From contig BDDD01002042.1 of the NCBI GenBank assembly GCA_001972305.1, positions 77,548 to 141,547 on the forward strand: a DNA stretch of 64,000 bases, given 5' to 3'. Shown here piece after piece: positions 32,240 through 43,635 of the stretch. The stretch is from Cephalotus follicularis (taxonomy: Eukaryota > Streptophyta > Magnoliopsida > Oxalidales > Cephalotaceae). Under the pieces are notes generated by a model, which was not told the origin of the DNA, made no database searches, and worked only from the letters and a program-made list of their open reading frames with translations. Every line of letters begins with the position of its first letter. The stretch's first letter is position 1. Made by a program: the position numbers and the translations under genes.

Positions 32240-32326
32240 CCTGTATTTGTCAACTTTGGTTGGTGGCAAGAATCTAGGAGATGTGAAGAAAAGTGTCTTT
32301 GGATCATAAAATTCAAATTTTGGCTG
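32240..32326 (-). CDS. APL: AGPase large subunit exon
   Basis: 29 codons: [20 protein letters not shown] then PPTKVDKYR, the conserved link between catalytic and beta-helix domains. GCAG acceptor and GTATGA donor. Intact frame. Confidence 0.94.
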
Positions 32327-32501
32327 CTGCATGAAAGAAAATAAAATGATCAGTTCACAAAATCATATATTCAATTGTAGGAAGCCTTTTTTTTTAAGTT
32401 GATATTAGGAAATCACTAGCCCTATTTTGTAGCTCGTAGTGCCATCAGGTTAATTGCCATATCATTGTGAAGAACTAACATCGATTGCCAGTAATACCAA
32501 C

Positions 32502-32582
32502 CTGCTCTGTCAGGACCAAGTTGGCCTCAAAAAAGGATTTTATCGTTCCAATGTCTCCCCAATATTCATTAAATAAATACGC
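32502..32582 (-). CDS. APL: AGPase large subunit exon, first after element D
   Basis: 27 codons: [20 protein letters not shown] then NLVLTEQ. 'YW.DIGTI.SFF.AN' is one of the strongest AGPase signatures. CCAG acceptor at 32586-32583. Element D begins 72 bp upstream (in gene orientation, inside the intron). Confidence 0.95.
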
Positions 32583-33140
32583 CTGGCTTAAAAAACACTC
32601 AAGAAACATCAGAATTGTATCTTGCATAACTCCATAGACCTGCTGGATATGAATGTAATAACCGCAATTTCAATTCATGTATTTTGTACCCAATGATGAA
32701 TAAAATATACTTTTGAGATCTTATGAAAGGTTATCTTTTGAATAGAATGGAATTTGGGATAAATTCTTAGATGAAAATTAAAGAAGTAGATTCTGATGCT
32801 AAACCGCCGACGCCCAACACCGCACCGTCGACGCCAGAGAGAAAATCGTTGACGCTTTGCGCGGTGTCAGAAATGTGATACACGCCTGTTAGAACAGAGC
32901 AGTGGCACCAAATGGGTTCCATGCAAGCTATGTGTCTTGTAAACGTGTCAATGCACACCAGAAGCCTTCACCAGCTGGGTAACATGCAAGGATAGAGCCT
33001 TGCATGTGACCTAAAATCCTGCAACCTGCAACCTGCCAGAAATAAAGAGAAAGAACAAAAGAAAGAATGCATGCATGAGGGAGAGAGAAATGTGCAATGA
33101 AGGTTGGAGAAAACTGACGAAATTAAAGACACAAGTTGGC

Positions 33141-33150
33141 ATTTATATCA
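33141..33150 (+). promoter_or_regulatory. TATA box, element D 5' LTR
   Basis: ATTTATATCA, about 490 bp from the LTR start and about 140 bp before the donor-like site. The equivalent in the 3' LTR is CCTTTATATC near 40342-40351. Confidence 0.55.
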
Positions 33151-33283
33151 GCTGATACATGAGCTGATTGAGTGTGGAAAACACTGAGAAATAGAGAGAC
33201 AATTTGGACAATTGCTGGAGGATTGCTAGAGGTTGAGGAGCCTAAAGTTCAAAAGGGAAAACTTGGGGCATCACCTGGAATTG

Positions 33284-34748
33284 GTAAGTAATCCGAAATT
33301 TCTTGATGTTGTTAAGGCCGTTAGTAATGTAACACCCTGATGTTAGCACCACACATCCACTGTTAACATGATTATGAAGGATAAATCATGGAAGTGAAGA
33401 TTGAATGTTGTATTAGTTAGAAATTAGAAAGTTGAACTTAGAAGTTAATTATAAGCTTCCGGTTCGATTCTTGATGTTATCATGGTTATATAACGAATAA
33501 ACTTACTAGTATTAATGTTTAACCCTGTAAACATGCAATTGTTTTGGCTAATCTCTGCAAATTGGAAGATTAAGTTGGAGGTTGAAGAACTTGGAGTCAA
33601 AGAGAGAAATCAATTCAATTTGATTTCGAAATTGCTTTTAAGGTAGGGGTTTTGACATGTTTTTGAACATATAACATGTATAATGTGCTGTGATGGATAA
33701 TATTTGATTGCATGATTGAATTGGACTGAGATTGAATGAAAATTTTGCATGCCCTATTTTGATATTGTTCCTGGAATTAGTAAGAACACCAGAAGCGCCG
33801 ATGCTTAGGTTAAGACAGTCAACGCTTTGGTGTTAAAAACGTCTGTTAAGGCATAGAATGTCAATGCTTACGCTTTGATCGTGCGTGTAGTGTCAACGCT
33901 TAGTCAACAACCATCGACGCTTACCTAGAAACTGTCGACGCTTTAGAACAGTAATTGTGGAAATGTTTGAATTGATTGATTGAATTGATTGTGATTGTAT
34001 ATATCCATGAACTGCTATATTGTAACTGTCATTACTGTTATTTAATGAAATTACTACGGTTATGTACAAATCTCAAGGATTTTATCAACTTAATGCTTTA
34101 AGCACAAATAATGATTTTTACAACGGATTTCATATAGAAAATCTTATTGTATACAATTGCTATATTCCTCTACAAGAGATACTGTATCGTTTTGTTCTCC
34201 AAGAGAACCACTGACTGAACTGTTATGTTTTCTAAAAATGAAAACTACCACTATATTGCATATTATAGATATATGTAATATTGCCACTGAATTGATTGAA
34301 TTGATTGTCTATGCTATTGCCGTTAGTCAAGTGATAGGAGACATCACTAGCTACGGAGGTGGTCCTATGTGCCAGGAGTTGGCTAGAGTATCCACCCAAC
34401 TGCCTGCAATGCAGAGCTTGTTTGTTAAACTGCCCGCTAATGCCAGTAGTAACTGACCTGATCTATCATCTTCGGAGTGAAGGGTGATAGATAGGTGGTG
34501 TACGGTTGGTGCTAGGAGTTAGCGACATGTGACACCCAAACCACTGTACTGATTGATTGTACCCTTGTGCGGTATTCTTGCATTGTACTATTTATGGCCA
34601 CTTGGCATGATTGCGTATATATTGGAATACTATATATATGTTATTTCATTTAAAATGTCATGCATATTTATATTTATAGATTCATTTATCATGCATTATC
34701 TTCCTACTTAGCCAAGTGAGGACAACGGCTAACCCCCTACAATTTTAG
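33284..34748 (+). other. Predicted leader intron in element D 5' LTR
   Basis: GTAAGT donor at 33284 and GGCTAACCCCCTACAATTTTAG acceptor-like module ending at 34748 enclose 1,465 bp, against 1,458 bp for element A. The GTCGAC array lies about one third of the way in. The 3' LTR has the equivalent pair near 40488 and 41949. Inference from sequence; splicing not shown. Confidence 0.45.
33790..33955. repeat. GTCGACGCTT array, element D leader
   Basis: Seven or so copies (GCCGATGCTTAGG, GTCAACGCTTTGG, GTCAATGCTTACG, ATCGACGCTTACC, GTCGACGCTTTAG). The 3' LTR copy (40995-41150) keeps more intact GTCGACGC cores than this one, showing CpG decay in the 5' copy. Confidence 0.88.
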
Positions 34749-35072
34749 ATTAAGCAAGGGCGTTCAGAAGGTGCTGCTGAAGCTTTTGGAGAGCTTCTTT
34801 TCTGCTTAAGGTTGTTACCTTTATGTCGTTGTATTTGTAATGAACGTTCACACTCCGTTGCTGTTTTACTTTCCTTATGTAAAAGGATATTGCTGGTATT
34901 GTATGAGCACGTAGTATGGGTTGCGTGCATATGACTTTTTTTTATAATCCGGCTTATGGAATGCTTCCGCTTATATATTTGAATTGTTATGAAATGCTGG
35001 ATTATTATTTTATCCCTGATATCACCATATATGCTTGTCTTAACAGAATGGAAAGGCGGGGTGTAACAGGCA

Positions 35073-35084
35073 TGGTATCAAAGC
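35073..35084 (+). other. Primer-binding site of element D
   Basis: TGGTATCAAAGC, 4 nt after the LTR end; one change from the initiator tRNA-Met type TGGTATCAGAGC. Confidence 0.85.
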
Positions 35085-35172
35085 ATATTCCATATATGCT
35101 ACCTGGGATAAGTTTCTCGGAAATTAAGTGAATTGTTTCCTAATGATTATGTCATTCCATATAGGAAACCGA

Positions 35173-36252
35173 ATGGGCATACGAAGAGGTAGAAGAGGAA
35201 GGCGTAGAGCCGACGAAGGAGTCAATGCACTGCCAGCGCATGATAATAATCCGCCAGCGAATGAAAGAGTGAATATTCCTCCAGTGCAAGACAAGAGGAG
35301 TAACTTTGACCACATGGCCGATCTCTTCCTGCAGCAGATGCAAGCCAATGCGGTAAACATGGAACAGATTCGGAAAATGTACGAGGCTAATCGAGAATAT
35401 CAACATGCACCTAAAACTTGTCATACTGGTGGATTTGGCAGAGATTTGGAGCGGTTCATGAGACAGAATCCTCCGATATTCAATGGTGAACTGAATGCTA
35501 CTGTGGCCGAGCAGTGGATTAGAGACTTGGAGAAAATAATTGTTGCCCTGGAGTGTACTGATGAGCAAAAACTCCACTTTGCTGTATACCGCTTATGGGG
35601 CGAGGCTACCTATTGGTGGGAAAGGACTGAAGCAAAGTGGGAATCTCGTGGACTTGACAGGACTGGGGACAGATTTTAGTCTAAGTTCCTTGCAACTTAT
35701 GTGCCATAGATAGAACGTGACCAAAGGGAGACCGAGCTGATGGAGTTACGTCATGGGGCTATGACGGTAGCTCAGTACCAGACTAGATTTGTGGAGCTGG
35801 CAAGACATACACCTTATCTTATGGAGGGTGAACCGAGAATGATTCGAAGGTTCCTAAAAGGCCTTCGACCTGACATCAGATCTAAACTGTTAATATTGCA
35901 GCTAACCTCTTTTGTAGATATTGCTGAAAGGGCGATGATTCTTGAAGCTGATGTTGATGAATGGAGAGCTGAGCGGTCTCGTACTAATCAATCGAGGGCC
36001 GCACAGTCACAGGGGCAGGGGAGTAACAATCCTGCTAAATCATCAAAGTCTGGAAACTGGGGGTAAGGAGGTTCTCGATGCAGTAATTCACGATCAAGGA
36101 CTCCTAGCCGAAGCAGTCAACAGAATGCGGGTGGTTGTACTTTTTGTGGTCGCCAAAACCATGATGAGACTGAATGCTGGAAAAAAATGGGGAAATGCTT
36201 GAGGTGTGGTTCACAAGATCATATGCTGAATGGTTGTCCAATGATGAGGGAT
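35173..36252 (+). pseudogene. Gag of element D
   Basis: Start chosen at 35173 (MGIRRGRRGRRR), matching the Arg-rich start of element A gag. Then 'FGRDLERFMRQNPPIFNGEL', 'AEQWIRDLEKIIVALECTDE' and 'GEATYWWERTEAKW' (capsid core), a TAG at 35677, another near 35707, 'ETELMELRHGAMTVAQYQTR' and 'RFLKGLRPDIRSKL', a stop near 36064, and two intact C-x2-C-x4-H-x4-C zinc knuckles at about 36136-36240. Four stops or shifts. The protein would form the particle and bind RNA. Confidence 0.92.
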
Positions 36253-36297
36253 TAGGCACGCGGCCAACAGGGAAGTGCTGGTGCGAGTGGTAGTGTT

Positions 36298-36880
36298 GTG
36301 GCTGCTCAACCGCGGAAGGACACCGGGAAAGGGATTGTGAAAGGTAGGGTCTACACCTTATCTCGAGATGATGTGCCAGAATCTAATACTGTTGTGGGAG
36401 GTACCATTTTTATATCTGGCATACTAGCTCATGTACTGATTGACCCTGGTGCGACACATTCATTCATTGCATCTGAATTTGCTCGCAATTTACATGGTGT
36501 TACATCTAGATAACCTTATGTATTGGAGGTGAGTACGCCAGCTGGTACATGTCTTCTATCTGACACTATCATGAAGGATTGTGAGATCATGGTAGCTGGG
36601 ATTCAATTATCTGCTGACTTGATAGTATTACCTATCCGGGATTTCGATGTAATCTTGGGGATGGACTGGCTATATGCTCATCGTGCTTGTGTTGATTGCT
36701 ATAACAAGATGATGACTTTTTACCTCCAAGATGGGACTGAGTGCAAGTTTATCGGAGAAAAGAATGTTTCTAATCCGATCATTTCATATACTCGAGCACA
36801 TAAGTATCTCAAGCAAGGATGTGAAGGTTATTTGGCGTATGTGATTGATCATACGAAAGGTACACCTAGTATTGAACAAG
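36298..36880 (+). pseudogene. Aspartic protease region of element D
   Basis: 'AHVLIDPGATHSFIASEFA' holds the active-site Asp in the DPGATHS form usual for plant chromoviruses. A TAA near 36511 interrupts, then '[20 protein letters not shown]' gives the ILGMDWL signature. The frame then runs straight into RT. Confidence 0.9.
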
Positions 36881-37738
36881 TGCCTGTTGTATGTGAATTT
36901 CCTGATGTATTTCCAGATGATCTTACTTCGTTGCCACCGGAGAGAGATATAGAGTTCAGTATTGAGCTGTTGCCTGAAACTGCTCCTATATCAAAAGCTC
37001 CGTACCGAATGGCTCCTGCTGAACTGAAGGAGTTGAAGATTCAATTGCAGGATTACCTTGATAAGGGCTTTATCAGACCGAGTGTATCACCTTGGGGAGC
37101 ACCGGTTCTGTTTGTGAAAAAGAAGGATGGATCAACGCGGTTATGCATCGATTACAGGCTGCTAAATCAAGTAACGGTGAAGAACAAGTATCCTCTGCCA
37201 CATATTGAGGAGTTTTTCGACCAATTACAAGGCTCAACTGTATTCTCCAAACTTGGCTTGAGAACAGGTTATCATCAGTTGAGGATCAGAGAAGGTGATG
37301 TGGAGAAGACCGCATTTCGAACCAGATATGGGCATTACGAATTTTTGATATTGCCGTTTGGTTTGAAAAATGCTCCTGCAGCCTTTATGTGTCTGATGAA
37401 CAAAGTGTTCCAGCCCTATCTTGACCAGTTTGTCGTTATATTCCTAGACGACATCCTGATTTATTCGAAGAGCATTGAAGAACACATGCAACACTTGAGA
37501 ATTGTATTGCAGACACTACGGAAGGAACAACTATACGCCAAATTCAGCAAGTGCGAATGTTGGCTGGATCATGTGACTTTCCTAGGTCACATAGTGTCGA
37601 GTGAAGGATTGTCGGTGGATCCTTCGAATATAGAAAGTATTGTTGATTGGCCCCAACCGAGAAACGTTAGTAGTTTCTTGGGATTGGCTGGCTACTACCG
37701 AAGGTTCATCAAAGGTTTTCGAAGCTTGCCACACCGTT
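36880..37738 (+). pseudogene. Reverse transcriptase of element D
   Basis: All RT motifs are present in one frame: '[20 protein letters not shown]', '[20 protein letters not shown]', '[15 protein letters not shown]' (the first catalytic Asp of LDLR is Gly here), '[20 protein letters not shown]', '[12 protein letters not shown]' (FLDD box) and '[11 protein letters not shown]...[12 protein letters not shown]'. A frameshift near 37725 ends the frame. The missing Asp means the enzyme would be dead even without the frameshift. Confidence 0.93.
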
Positions 37739-38357
37739 GACACAGTTGACTCAGAAGAAGTCAAGTTTTGTGTGGGATGATTCCTGTGAGAAAAGTTTCC
37801 GAGAGTTGAAGAGTCGGTTGATTTAGGCTCCAGTGTTGGCATTACCGGAAGGTGATGAAGGTTTTACTGTCTATACTGATGCTTATGAGAAAGGATTGGG
37901 ATGCGTTCTTATGCAAAATGGTAGGGTGATTGCATACGCATAGAGGAAGTTAGAGCCGTATGAAGAAAATTATCCTGTACACGATCTTGAGTTGACGGCC
38001 ATGGTGTTTGCTTTGCAGAAATGGAGGCACTACCTCTATGGTGCTCAATTTGAGATCTTTACTGACCATAAAAGTTTAAAGTATTTGTTTTCCCAGAAAG
38101 AGCTCAACATGAGACATAGACGATGGGTGAAATTCTTTAATCATTACAACTGCAACATTCAATGCCACCCAGGAAAGGCAAATGTAGTGGAAGATGCGCT
38201 GAGTCGCAAGGCTATGATTGATGGAGCGATGGTTTCACAGTGGAAGCTATTGGAGGAATTTCAGAGATGGAATCCATTCATGGTTTCCCGAGGAGTTATT
38301 GTGGCAAATCTGAGAGCACAACCGGAACTTCTGGAGCGTATTCTGACTGCTCAGTAA
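37739..38357 (+). pseudogene. RNase H of element D
   Basis: 'FVWDDSCEKSFRELKSRLI' leads into the domain, stops lie near 37823 and 37942 (RVIAYA then stop), then '[20 protein letters not shown]', '[20 protein letters not shown]' and '[17 protein letters not shown]' complete it. Catalytic-region residues are mostly present but the frame is broken twice, with a further stop at 38355. Confidence 0.9.
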
Positions 38358-38399
38358 AGTGACACAGAGTTATGGAGTATTCGTGAGAACCTAGACACT

Positions 38400-39400
38400 G
38401 ATTCTGAGTTCTCCATTCATACTGATGGCATACTGAGGTTCCGAGGAAGGATATGTGTTCCGGATGACGAGAGCATCAGAAATGAATTACTGCAGCAAGC
38501 CCACAAGTCAAGATACAGTGTTCATCCTTAAAGTTCCAAGATGTGGCACGACCTGAAAAGTGACTACTGATGGAGTGGTATGAAAAGAGAGATTGCCGAA
38601 TATGTAGCAAGATGTTTGATCTGCCAGAGAGTGAAGGCTGAACATCAGAAACCTATGGGACTGCTACAATCGCTACCAGTGGTTGAATGGAAATGGGAGC
38701 ATGTGACCATGGACTTCGTATCGGGATTACCGAGGTCACGGAATCAGCATGAAGCTGTGTGGGTTGTAGTGGATAGACTCACTAAGTCTGCTCACTTTCT
38801 TCCAATAAACATGACGTATTCTATCGAGAAGCTTGCTCGATTATATATCCGAGAGATAGTGAGATTACATGGGGTGCCGGTCAGTATTGTTTATGACCGA
38901 GATGCTAGATTTACTTCAACGTTCTAGAAGAAGTTCCAAGCAGCAATGGGAACAACCTTGAACTTTAGCACTGCATTCCATCCATAGTCCGACGGACAGT
39001 CCGAGCGTACCATTCAGACACTGGAGGATATGCTACGGGCTTGCATGATTGATTTTGCTGGGAGTTGGGAGGATCATCTAGCACTGATTGAGTTCTCCTA
39101 TAACAACAGCTTTCACACCAGCATTGGCTCCCTATGAATCCTTGTATGGGAGGAAGTGCAGATTGCCTATCTGCTGGGACGAGGTAGGTGAGAGACAAGT
39201 ACTAGGACCGGACTTGGTACAAGAGACGATCGATAAAGTGGAGATAATCAAGAAGAGACTGCTAGTTGCACAAAGTCGGCAGAAGAGTTACGCCGATAGC
39301 AAGAGGAGAAAGCTAGAATTCGAGAAGGGGGATCATGTTTTCCTGAAGATCTCACCTTTGAAAGGGATACACCGTTTTGGCCTCAAGGGGAAGTTGGCTC
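38400..39400 (+). pseudogene. Integrase of element D
   Basis: HHCC region with stops near 38529 and 38567, '[20 protein letters not shown]', DDE core '[16 protein letters not shown]', '[15 protein letters not shown]' then TAG, '[21 protein letters not shown]' (Gln-to-TAG change near 38985) and '[10 protein letters not shown]'. A frameshift near 39118 precedes '[20 protein letters not shown]'. Inactive. Confidence 0.92.
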
Positions 39401-39747
39401 CAATGTATATTGGACCTTATGAGATACAGGAAAGACTGGGGGATGGGGCATATCAGATTGCACTACCGCCTAGTTTGTCGGATGTGCGTAACGTATTTCA
39501 TATTTCCATGTTACGGAAATATGTGCCTGACCCATCTCACATATTGAGCTATGACCCTGGATTCATCAGTCCTAGATTGTTCTATGAAGAGAGGCCGACG
39601 AGGATAGTGGATCGAATGGAGAAGGTGCTGAGGAATAAGACTATTCCTATGGTAAAAGTGATGTGGCATTTTCACGGAGCAGAGGAAGCTACGTTTGAGC
39701 GTGAGGACGAAATGATGGAGACATTTCCCCACTTGTTCGGAATGTAA
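39400..39747 (+). pseudogene. Integrase C-terminus and chromodomain of element D
   Basis: 'GPYEIQERLGDGAYQIALPP' and 'VFHISMLRKYVPDPSHIL' are the GPY/F module; 'TIPMVKVMWHFHGAEEATFE' with 'REDEMMETFPHLFGM' is the chromodomain-like end. This part is an intact frame to the stop at 39745-39747. Confidence 0.92.
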
Positions 39748-39774
39748 GGGCTAAATTCGAGGATAAATTTTCTT

Positions 39775-39788
39775 TAAGGAGGGGGGAA
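39775..39788 (+). other. Polypurine tract of element D
   Basis: AAGGAGGGGGGAA immediately before the 3' LTR start TGTAATAACC. Confidence 0.85.
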
Positions 39789-42269
39789 TGTAATAACCGC
39801 AATTTCAATTCATGTATTTTGCACCCAATGATGAATAAAATATACTTTTGAGATCTTATGAAAGGTTATCTTTTGAATAGAATGGAATTTGGGATAAATT
39901 CTTAGATGAAAATTAAAGAAGTAGATTCTGGTGCTAAACTGTGGACGCCTAACACCGTACCGTCGACGCTTTGGGCCAGACACGTGTACAAAACGTGCAG
40001 TTGAAGGCTGAGTTATGACGCACAAACCGTCGACGCCAGAGAGAAAACCATCGATGCTTTGCGCGGTGTCAGGAATGTGATACACGCCTGTTAGAATAGA
40101 GCAGTGGCGCCAAATGGGTTCCATGCGAGCTATGTGTCCTGTAAACGTGTCAATGCACACTAGAAGCCTTTACCAGCTGGGTAACATGCAAGGATAGAGC
40201 CTTGCATGTGACCTAAAAGCCTGCAACCTGAAACCCGCCATAAATAAAGAGAAAGAACAAAAGAAAGAATGCATGCATGAGGGAGAGAGAAATGTGCAAT
40301 GAAGGTTGGAGAAAACTGATGAAATTAAAGACACAAGTTGGCCTTTATATCAGCGGATACATGAGCTGATTGAGTGTGGAAAACACTGAGAAATAGAGAG
40401 ACAATTTGGACAATTGCTGGAGGATTGCTAGAGGTTGAGGATCCTAAAGTTCAAAAGGGGAAAACTTGAGGCATCACCTTGAATCGGTAAGTAATCCAAA
40501 TTTCTTGATGTTGTTAAGGTCTTTAGTAATGTAACACCCTGATGTTAGCACCACACATCCACTGTTAACATGATTATGAAGGATAAATCATGGAAGTGGA
40601 GATTGAATTTTGTATTAGTTAAAAATTAGAAAGTTGAACTTAGAAGTTAATTATAAGCTTCCGGTTCGATTCTTGATGTTATCATGGTTAGATAACGGAT
40701 AACCTTACTGGTATTAATGTATAAACCTGTAAACATGCAATTGTTTAGGCTAATCTCTACAAATTGGAAGATTAAGTTGGAGGTTCAAGAACTTGGACTC
40801 AAAGAGAGAAATCAATTCAATTTGATTTCGGGATTGCTTTTAAGGTAGGGGTTTTGACATGTTTTTGAACATATAACATGTATAATGTGCTGTGATGGAT
40901 AATATTTGATTGCATGATTGAATTGGACTGAGATTGAATGAAAATTTTGCATGCTCTGTTTCGATATTGTTCCTGGAATTCGTAAGAACGCCAGAAGCGC
41001 CGATGCTTAGGTTAAGACCGTCGACGCTTTGGTGTGAAAAACGTCTGTTAAGGCATAGAATGTCGACGCTTACGTTTTGATCGTGCGTGTAGTGTCAAAG
41101 CTTAGTCAACAACCGTCGACGCTTACCTAGAAACTGTCGACGCTTTAGAACAGTAATTGTGGAAATGTTTAAATTGATTGATTGAGTTGATTGTGATTGT
41201 ATATATCCATGAAGTGCTATATTGTAACTGTCATTACTGTTATTTAATGAAATTACTACTATTATGTACAAATCTCAAGGATTTTATCAACTTAATGCTT
41301 TAAGCACAAATAATGATTTTTACAACGGATTTCATATAGAAAATCTTATTGTATATAATTGCTATATTCCTCTACAAGAGGTACTGTATCGTTTTTTTCT
41401 CCAAGAGAACCACTAACTGAACTATTATGTTTTCTAAAAATGAAAAGTACCGCTATATTGCATATTATAGATATATGTAATATTGCCACTGAATTGATTG
41501 AATTGATTGTCTATGCTATTGCCGTTAGTCGAGTGATAGGAGACAGCACTGGCTACGGAGGTGGTCCTATGTGACAGGAGTTGGCTAGAGTATCCACCCA
41601 ACTGCTTGCAATGCAGAGTTTGTTTGTTAAACTACCTGCTAATGCCGGTAATAACTGACCTGATCTATCATCTTCGGAGTGAAGGGTGAAAGATAGGTGG
41701 TGCACGGTTGGTGCTAAGAGTTAGCTACATGTGGCACCCAAACCACTGTACTGATTGATTGTACCCTTGTGTGGTATTCTTGCATTGTACTGTCTATAGC
41801 CACTTGGCATGATTGCGTATATATTGGAATACTATATATATGTTATTTCATTTAAACTGTCATGCATATTTACATTTATAGATTCATTTATCATGCACTA
41901 TCTTCCTACTTATCCAAGTGAGGACAACGGCTAACCCCCTACAATTTCAGATTAAGCAAGGGCGTTCGGAAGGTGCTGCTAAAGCTTTTGGAGAGCTTCT
42001 TTTCTGCTTAAGGTTGTTACCTTTATGTCCTTGTATTTGTAATGAACGTTCACACTCCGTTGCTGTTTTACTTTCCTTATGTAAAAGGATATTGCTGGTA
42101 TTGTATGAGCACGTAGTATGGGCTGCGTGCGGATGACTTTTTTTTTAATCAGGCTTATGGAATGCTTCCGCTTATATATTTGAATTGTTATGAAATGCTA
42201 GATTATTATTTTATCCCTGATATGACCATATATGCTTGTCTTAACGGAATGGAAAGGCGGGGTGTGACA
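39789..42269 (+). repeat. Element D 3' LTR
   Basis: A 2,481-bp LTR with TGTAATAACC...GGGGTGTGACA termini. Highly similar to the 5' copy with scattered transitions and an extra 67 bp between CCGTCGACGC motifs at 39960 and 40027. The array at 40995-41150 keeps several perfect GTCGACGC cores. Confidence 0.95.
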
Positions 42270-42327
42270 ATGAAAGACCAGAATAGAAGTTAAAGATCAA
42301 AAAGACCATATTAAAAAAAAATCTCAC

Positions 42328-42513
42328 CTGAACATTGTAATCCTTCACAGCAGAGGGAATAATTTCGGAGCCAAAGTCATTGCATGAGGGGTAGCTCGAT
42401 TTCAGGAGCTTTAGTTAGACATCGTTTCTAAACACATAAACACCCAACGAGGCTATATAAGGAAATTTCACAGCATCTTGCACTGATAGCCCTCGAAGAG
42501 CAGTATCCACTTG
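42328..42513 (-). pseudogene. APL: AGPase large subunit exon with nonsense codon
   Basis: 62 codons: [32 protein letters not shown], a TAA (42417-42415) where the family has Leu, then [20 protein letters not shown] and SAVKDYNVQ. Single T-to-A change from TTA would explain the stop. CCCCAG acceptor and GTGAGA donor are intact. Confidence 0.94.
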
Positions 42514-42695
42514 CTGGGGTGTACATGAGGAGTATACCAAAACCATGATTAGACCAAACCCAAAAGCTAATAGTGTGTTAGCTAAAGTAACGATAAAAAG
42601 ACACATCTGATGAATCGACTATAAGCACAAGAATAGTTTTGAGTGGAAACATAATTAAGGACATCTAGATCAAGCATGACAGGCATAGTACTTAC

Positions 42696-42789
42696 CATTG
42701 CTTTAAGGTAAGGACCCTTTGCTTTCTCAGCAAATTGGATGATGCGCCCTTTGTTGTCGATCTTCAATAGTCTGTAATCAGATGCACGA
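42696..42789 (-). CDS. APL: AGPase large subunit exon
   Basis: 94 nt: one base finishing a Ser codon, then [20 protein letters not shown] and [11 protein letters not shown]. 'ASDY.L.KID..GRI.QFAEK.KG..LKAM' is the large-subunit signature. GCAG acceptor at 42793-42790 and GTAAGT donor at 42695. Upstream to 43055 only intron-like AT-rich DNA is seen. Confidence 0.94.
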
Positions 42790-43054
42790 CTGCACGATAA
42801 TTAGATTGAGATTACTTCCATAATTTGAAGGAAAAAAAAGACAGATAGAGAAGCTAATGAAAATTCAAATTCTGAATGTTGGAAAATGTTGCATCTGCAA
42901 ATTGTGGAAGGAACTCATCACTTAACTCTAAAGGATGCTTTTGAAGATAACGGGAGACCAAAATATGGTTATAATGATTGTAATGATCAAGCCAACAATT
43001 TAAGCTATGTAACATAAAAAAAATGACATCGAAGTATAGCAGACTAACTAGACC

Positions 43055-43098
43055 TGTTTAAAAAACAACCGGGGAAATGAGCTCTGTCGGGGATGGCA
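43055..43098 (-). mobile_element. Short remnant of TCCTCGG-type LTR end
   Basis: The reverse complement starts TGCCATCCCCGACAGAGCTC and resembles 21475-21515 over about 40 bp. It ends at the element B junction, so B may have inserted into an older element of that family that had entered the AGPase gene. Confidence 0.4.
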
Positions 43099-43635
43099 TG
43101 TCACGCCCCGAACCGTGGTATGGGCCCCATGACCCAACACGTGACAATCTATACAATTTATCATAATCATAAACCATAAATATAAACCATTCATTTAATG
43201 TGTGGATATACAGACCTAGTTCAATACATTAAAATTACACTGCTACAACCAGCAAGAATATAAATAAATACATAATTATTTCTTACAAGTCTGATCATAA
43301 AAGTGCACTGCGGAGGAGGAGGAACTCACAATATCCTTATCCTTGCTGCTGCGTCGTGTCACTACTACCTGTTCCTGTACCTGGACCATTCAAAGGAATA
43401 GGTCAGCAACCCTGGGGGTTATGTAGGTTACCACATGTACGGCACATATCAGAGGAAACAACCAAAACAAAGCAGAAGAGAAAATATAATGTACGCATAC
43501 CATAAATGGAACCCATAAAAATATCATATAAAATCATCATCCTTATTCTCGGACTACTCTACTCGAGCCATTTATATCATTTTCATCACAGAGGAGTCGG
43601 TCCGGGTCATCCTATGGTCCGATCAATATAGGCTC

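Larger units (their letters stand above)
32654..35068 (+). repeat. Element D 5' LTR
   Basis: A 2,415-bp LTR: TGTAATAACC...GGGGTGTAACA. U3 with GTCGACG motifs (32806-32860), TATA (33141-33150), donor-like TTG|GTAAGT at 33284, GTCGACGC array (33795-33950), acceptor module ending at 34748, then the LTR end. It lacks 67 bp present in the 3' LTR, exactly one interval between two CCGTCGACGC motifs. Confidence 0.95.
32654..42269 (+). mobile_element. Element D: complete chromovirus in AGPase intron, TSD ATGAA
   Basis: A 9.6 kb plus-strand Ty3/gypsy element with perfect ATGAA duplications at 32649-32653 and 42270-42274. 5' LTR 32654-35068, PBS 35073, gag-pro-RT-RH-IN-chromodomain 35173-39747, polypurine tract 39775-39788, 3' LTR 39789-42269. 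Coding order and chromodomain match Tekay-type chromoviruses, and it is related to element A in both proteins and LTR 3' regions. About a dozen stops or shifts make it inactive. It is antisense to the host gene it sits in. Confidence 0.97.
28185..42789 (-). pseudogene. APL: ADP-glucose pyrophosphorylase large subunit, 3' eight exons, lesions
   Basis: Eight exons on the minus strand, all with GT-AG borders and matching phases, encode the C-terminal 270 or so residues of the regulatory large subunit of plastid AGPase, which makes ADP-glucose for starch. Exons: 42789-42696, 42513-42328, 32582-32502, 32326-32240, 32162-32058, 28751-28644, 28462-28402, 28286-28185. They cover the end of the nucleotidyltransferase domain and the beta-helix domain to the stop. 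Two lesions, a TAA in the second exon and a one-base insertion in the sixth, plus many odd substitutions, suggest a pseudogene. Introns are expanded by a 9.6 kb retrotransposon and a solo LTR. Exons 5' of 42789 are not in the 300 bp before element B. Confidence 0.93.
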
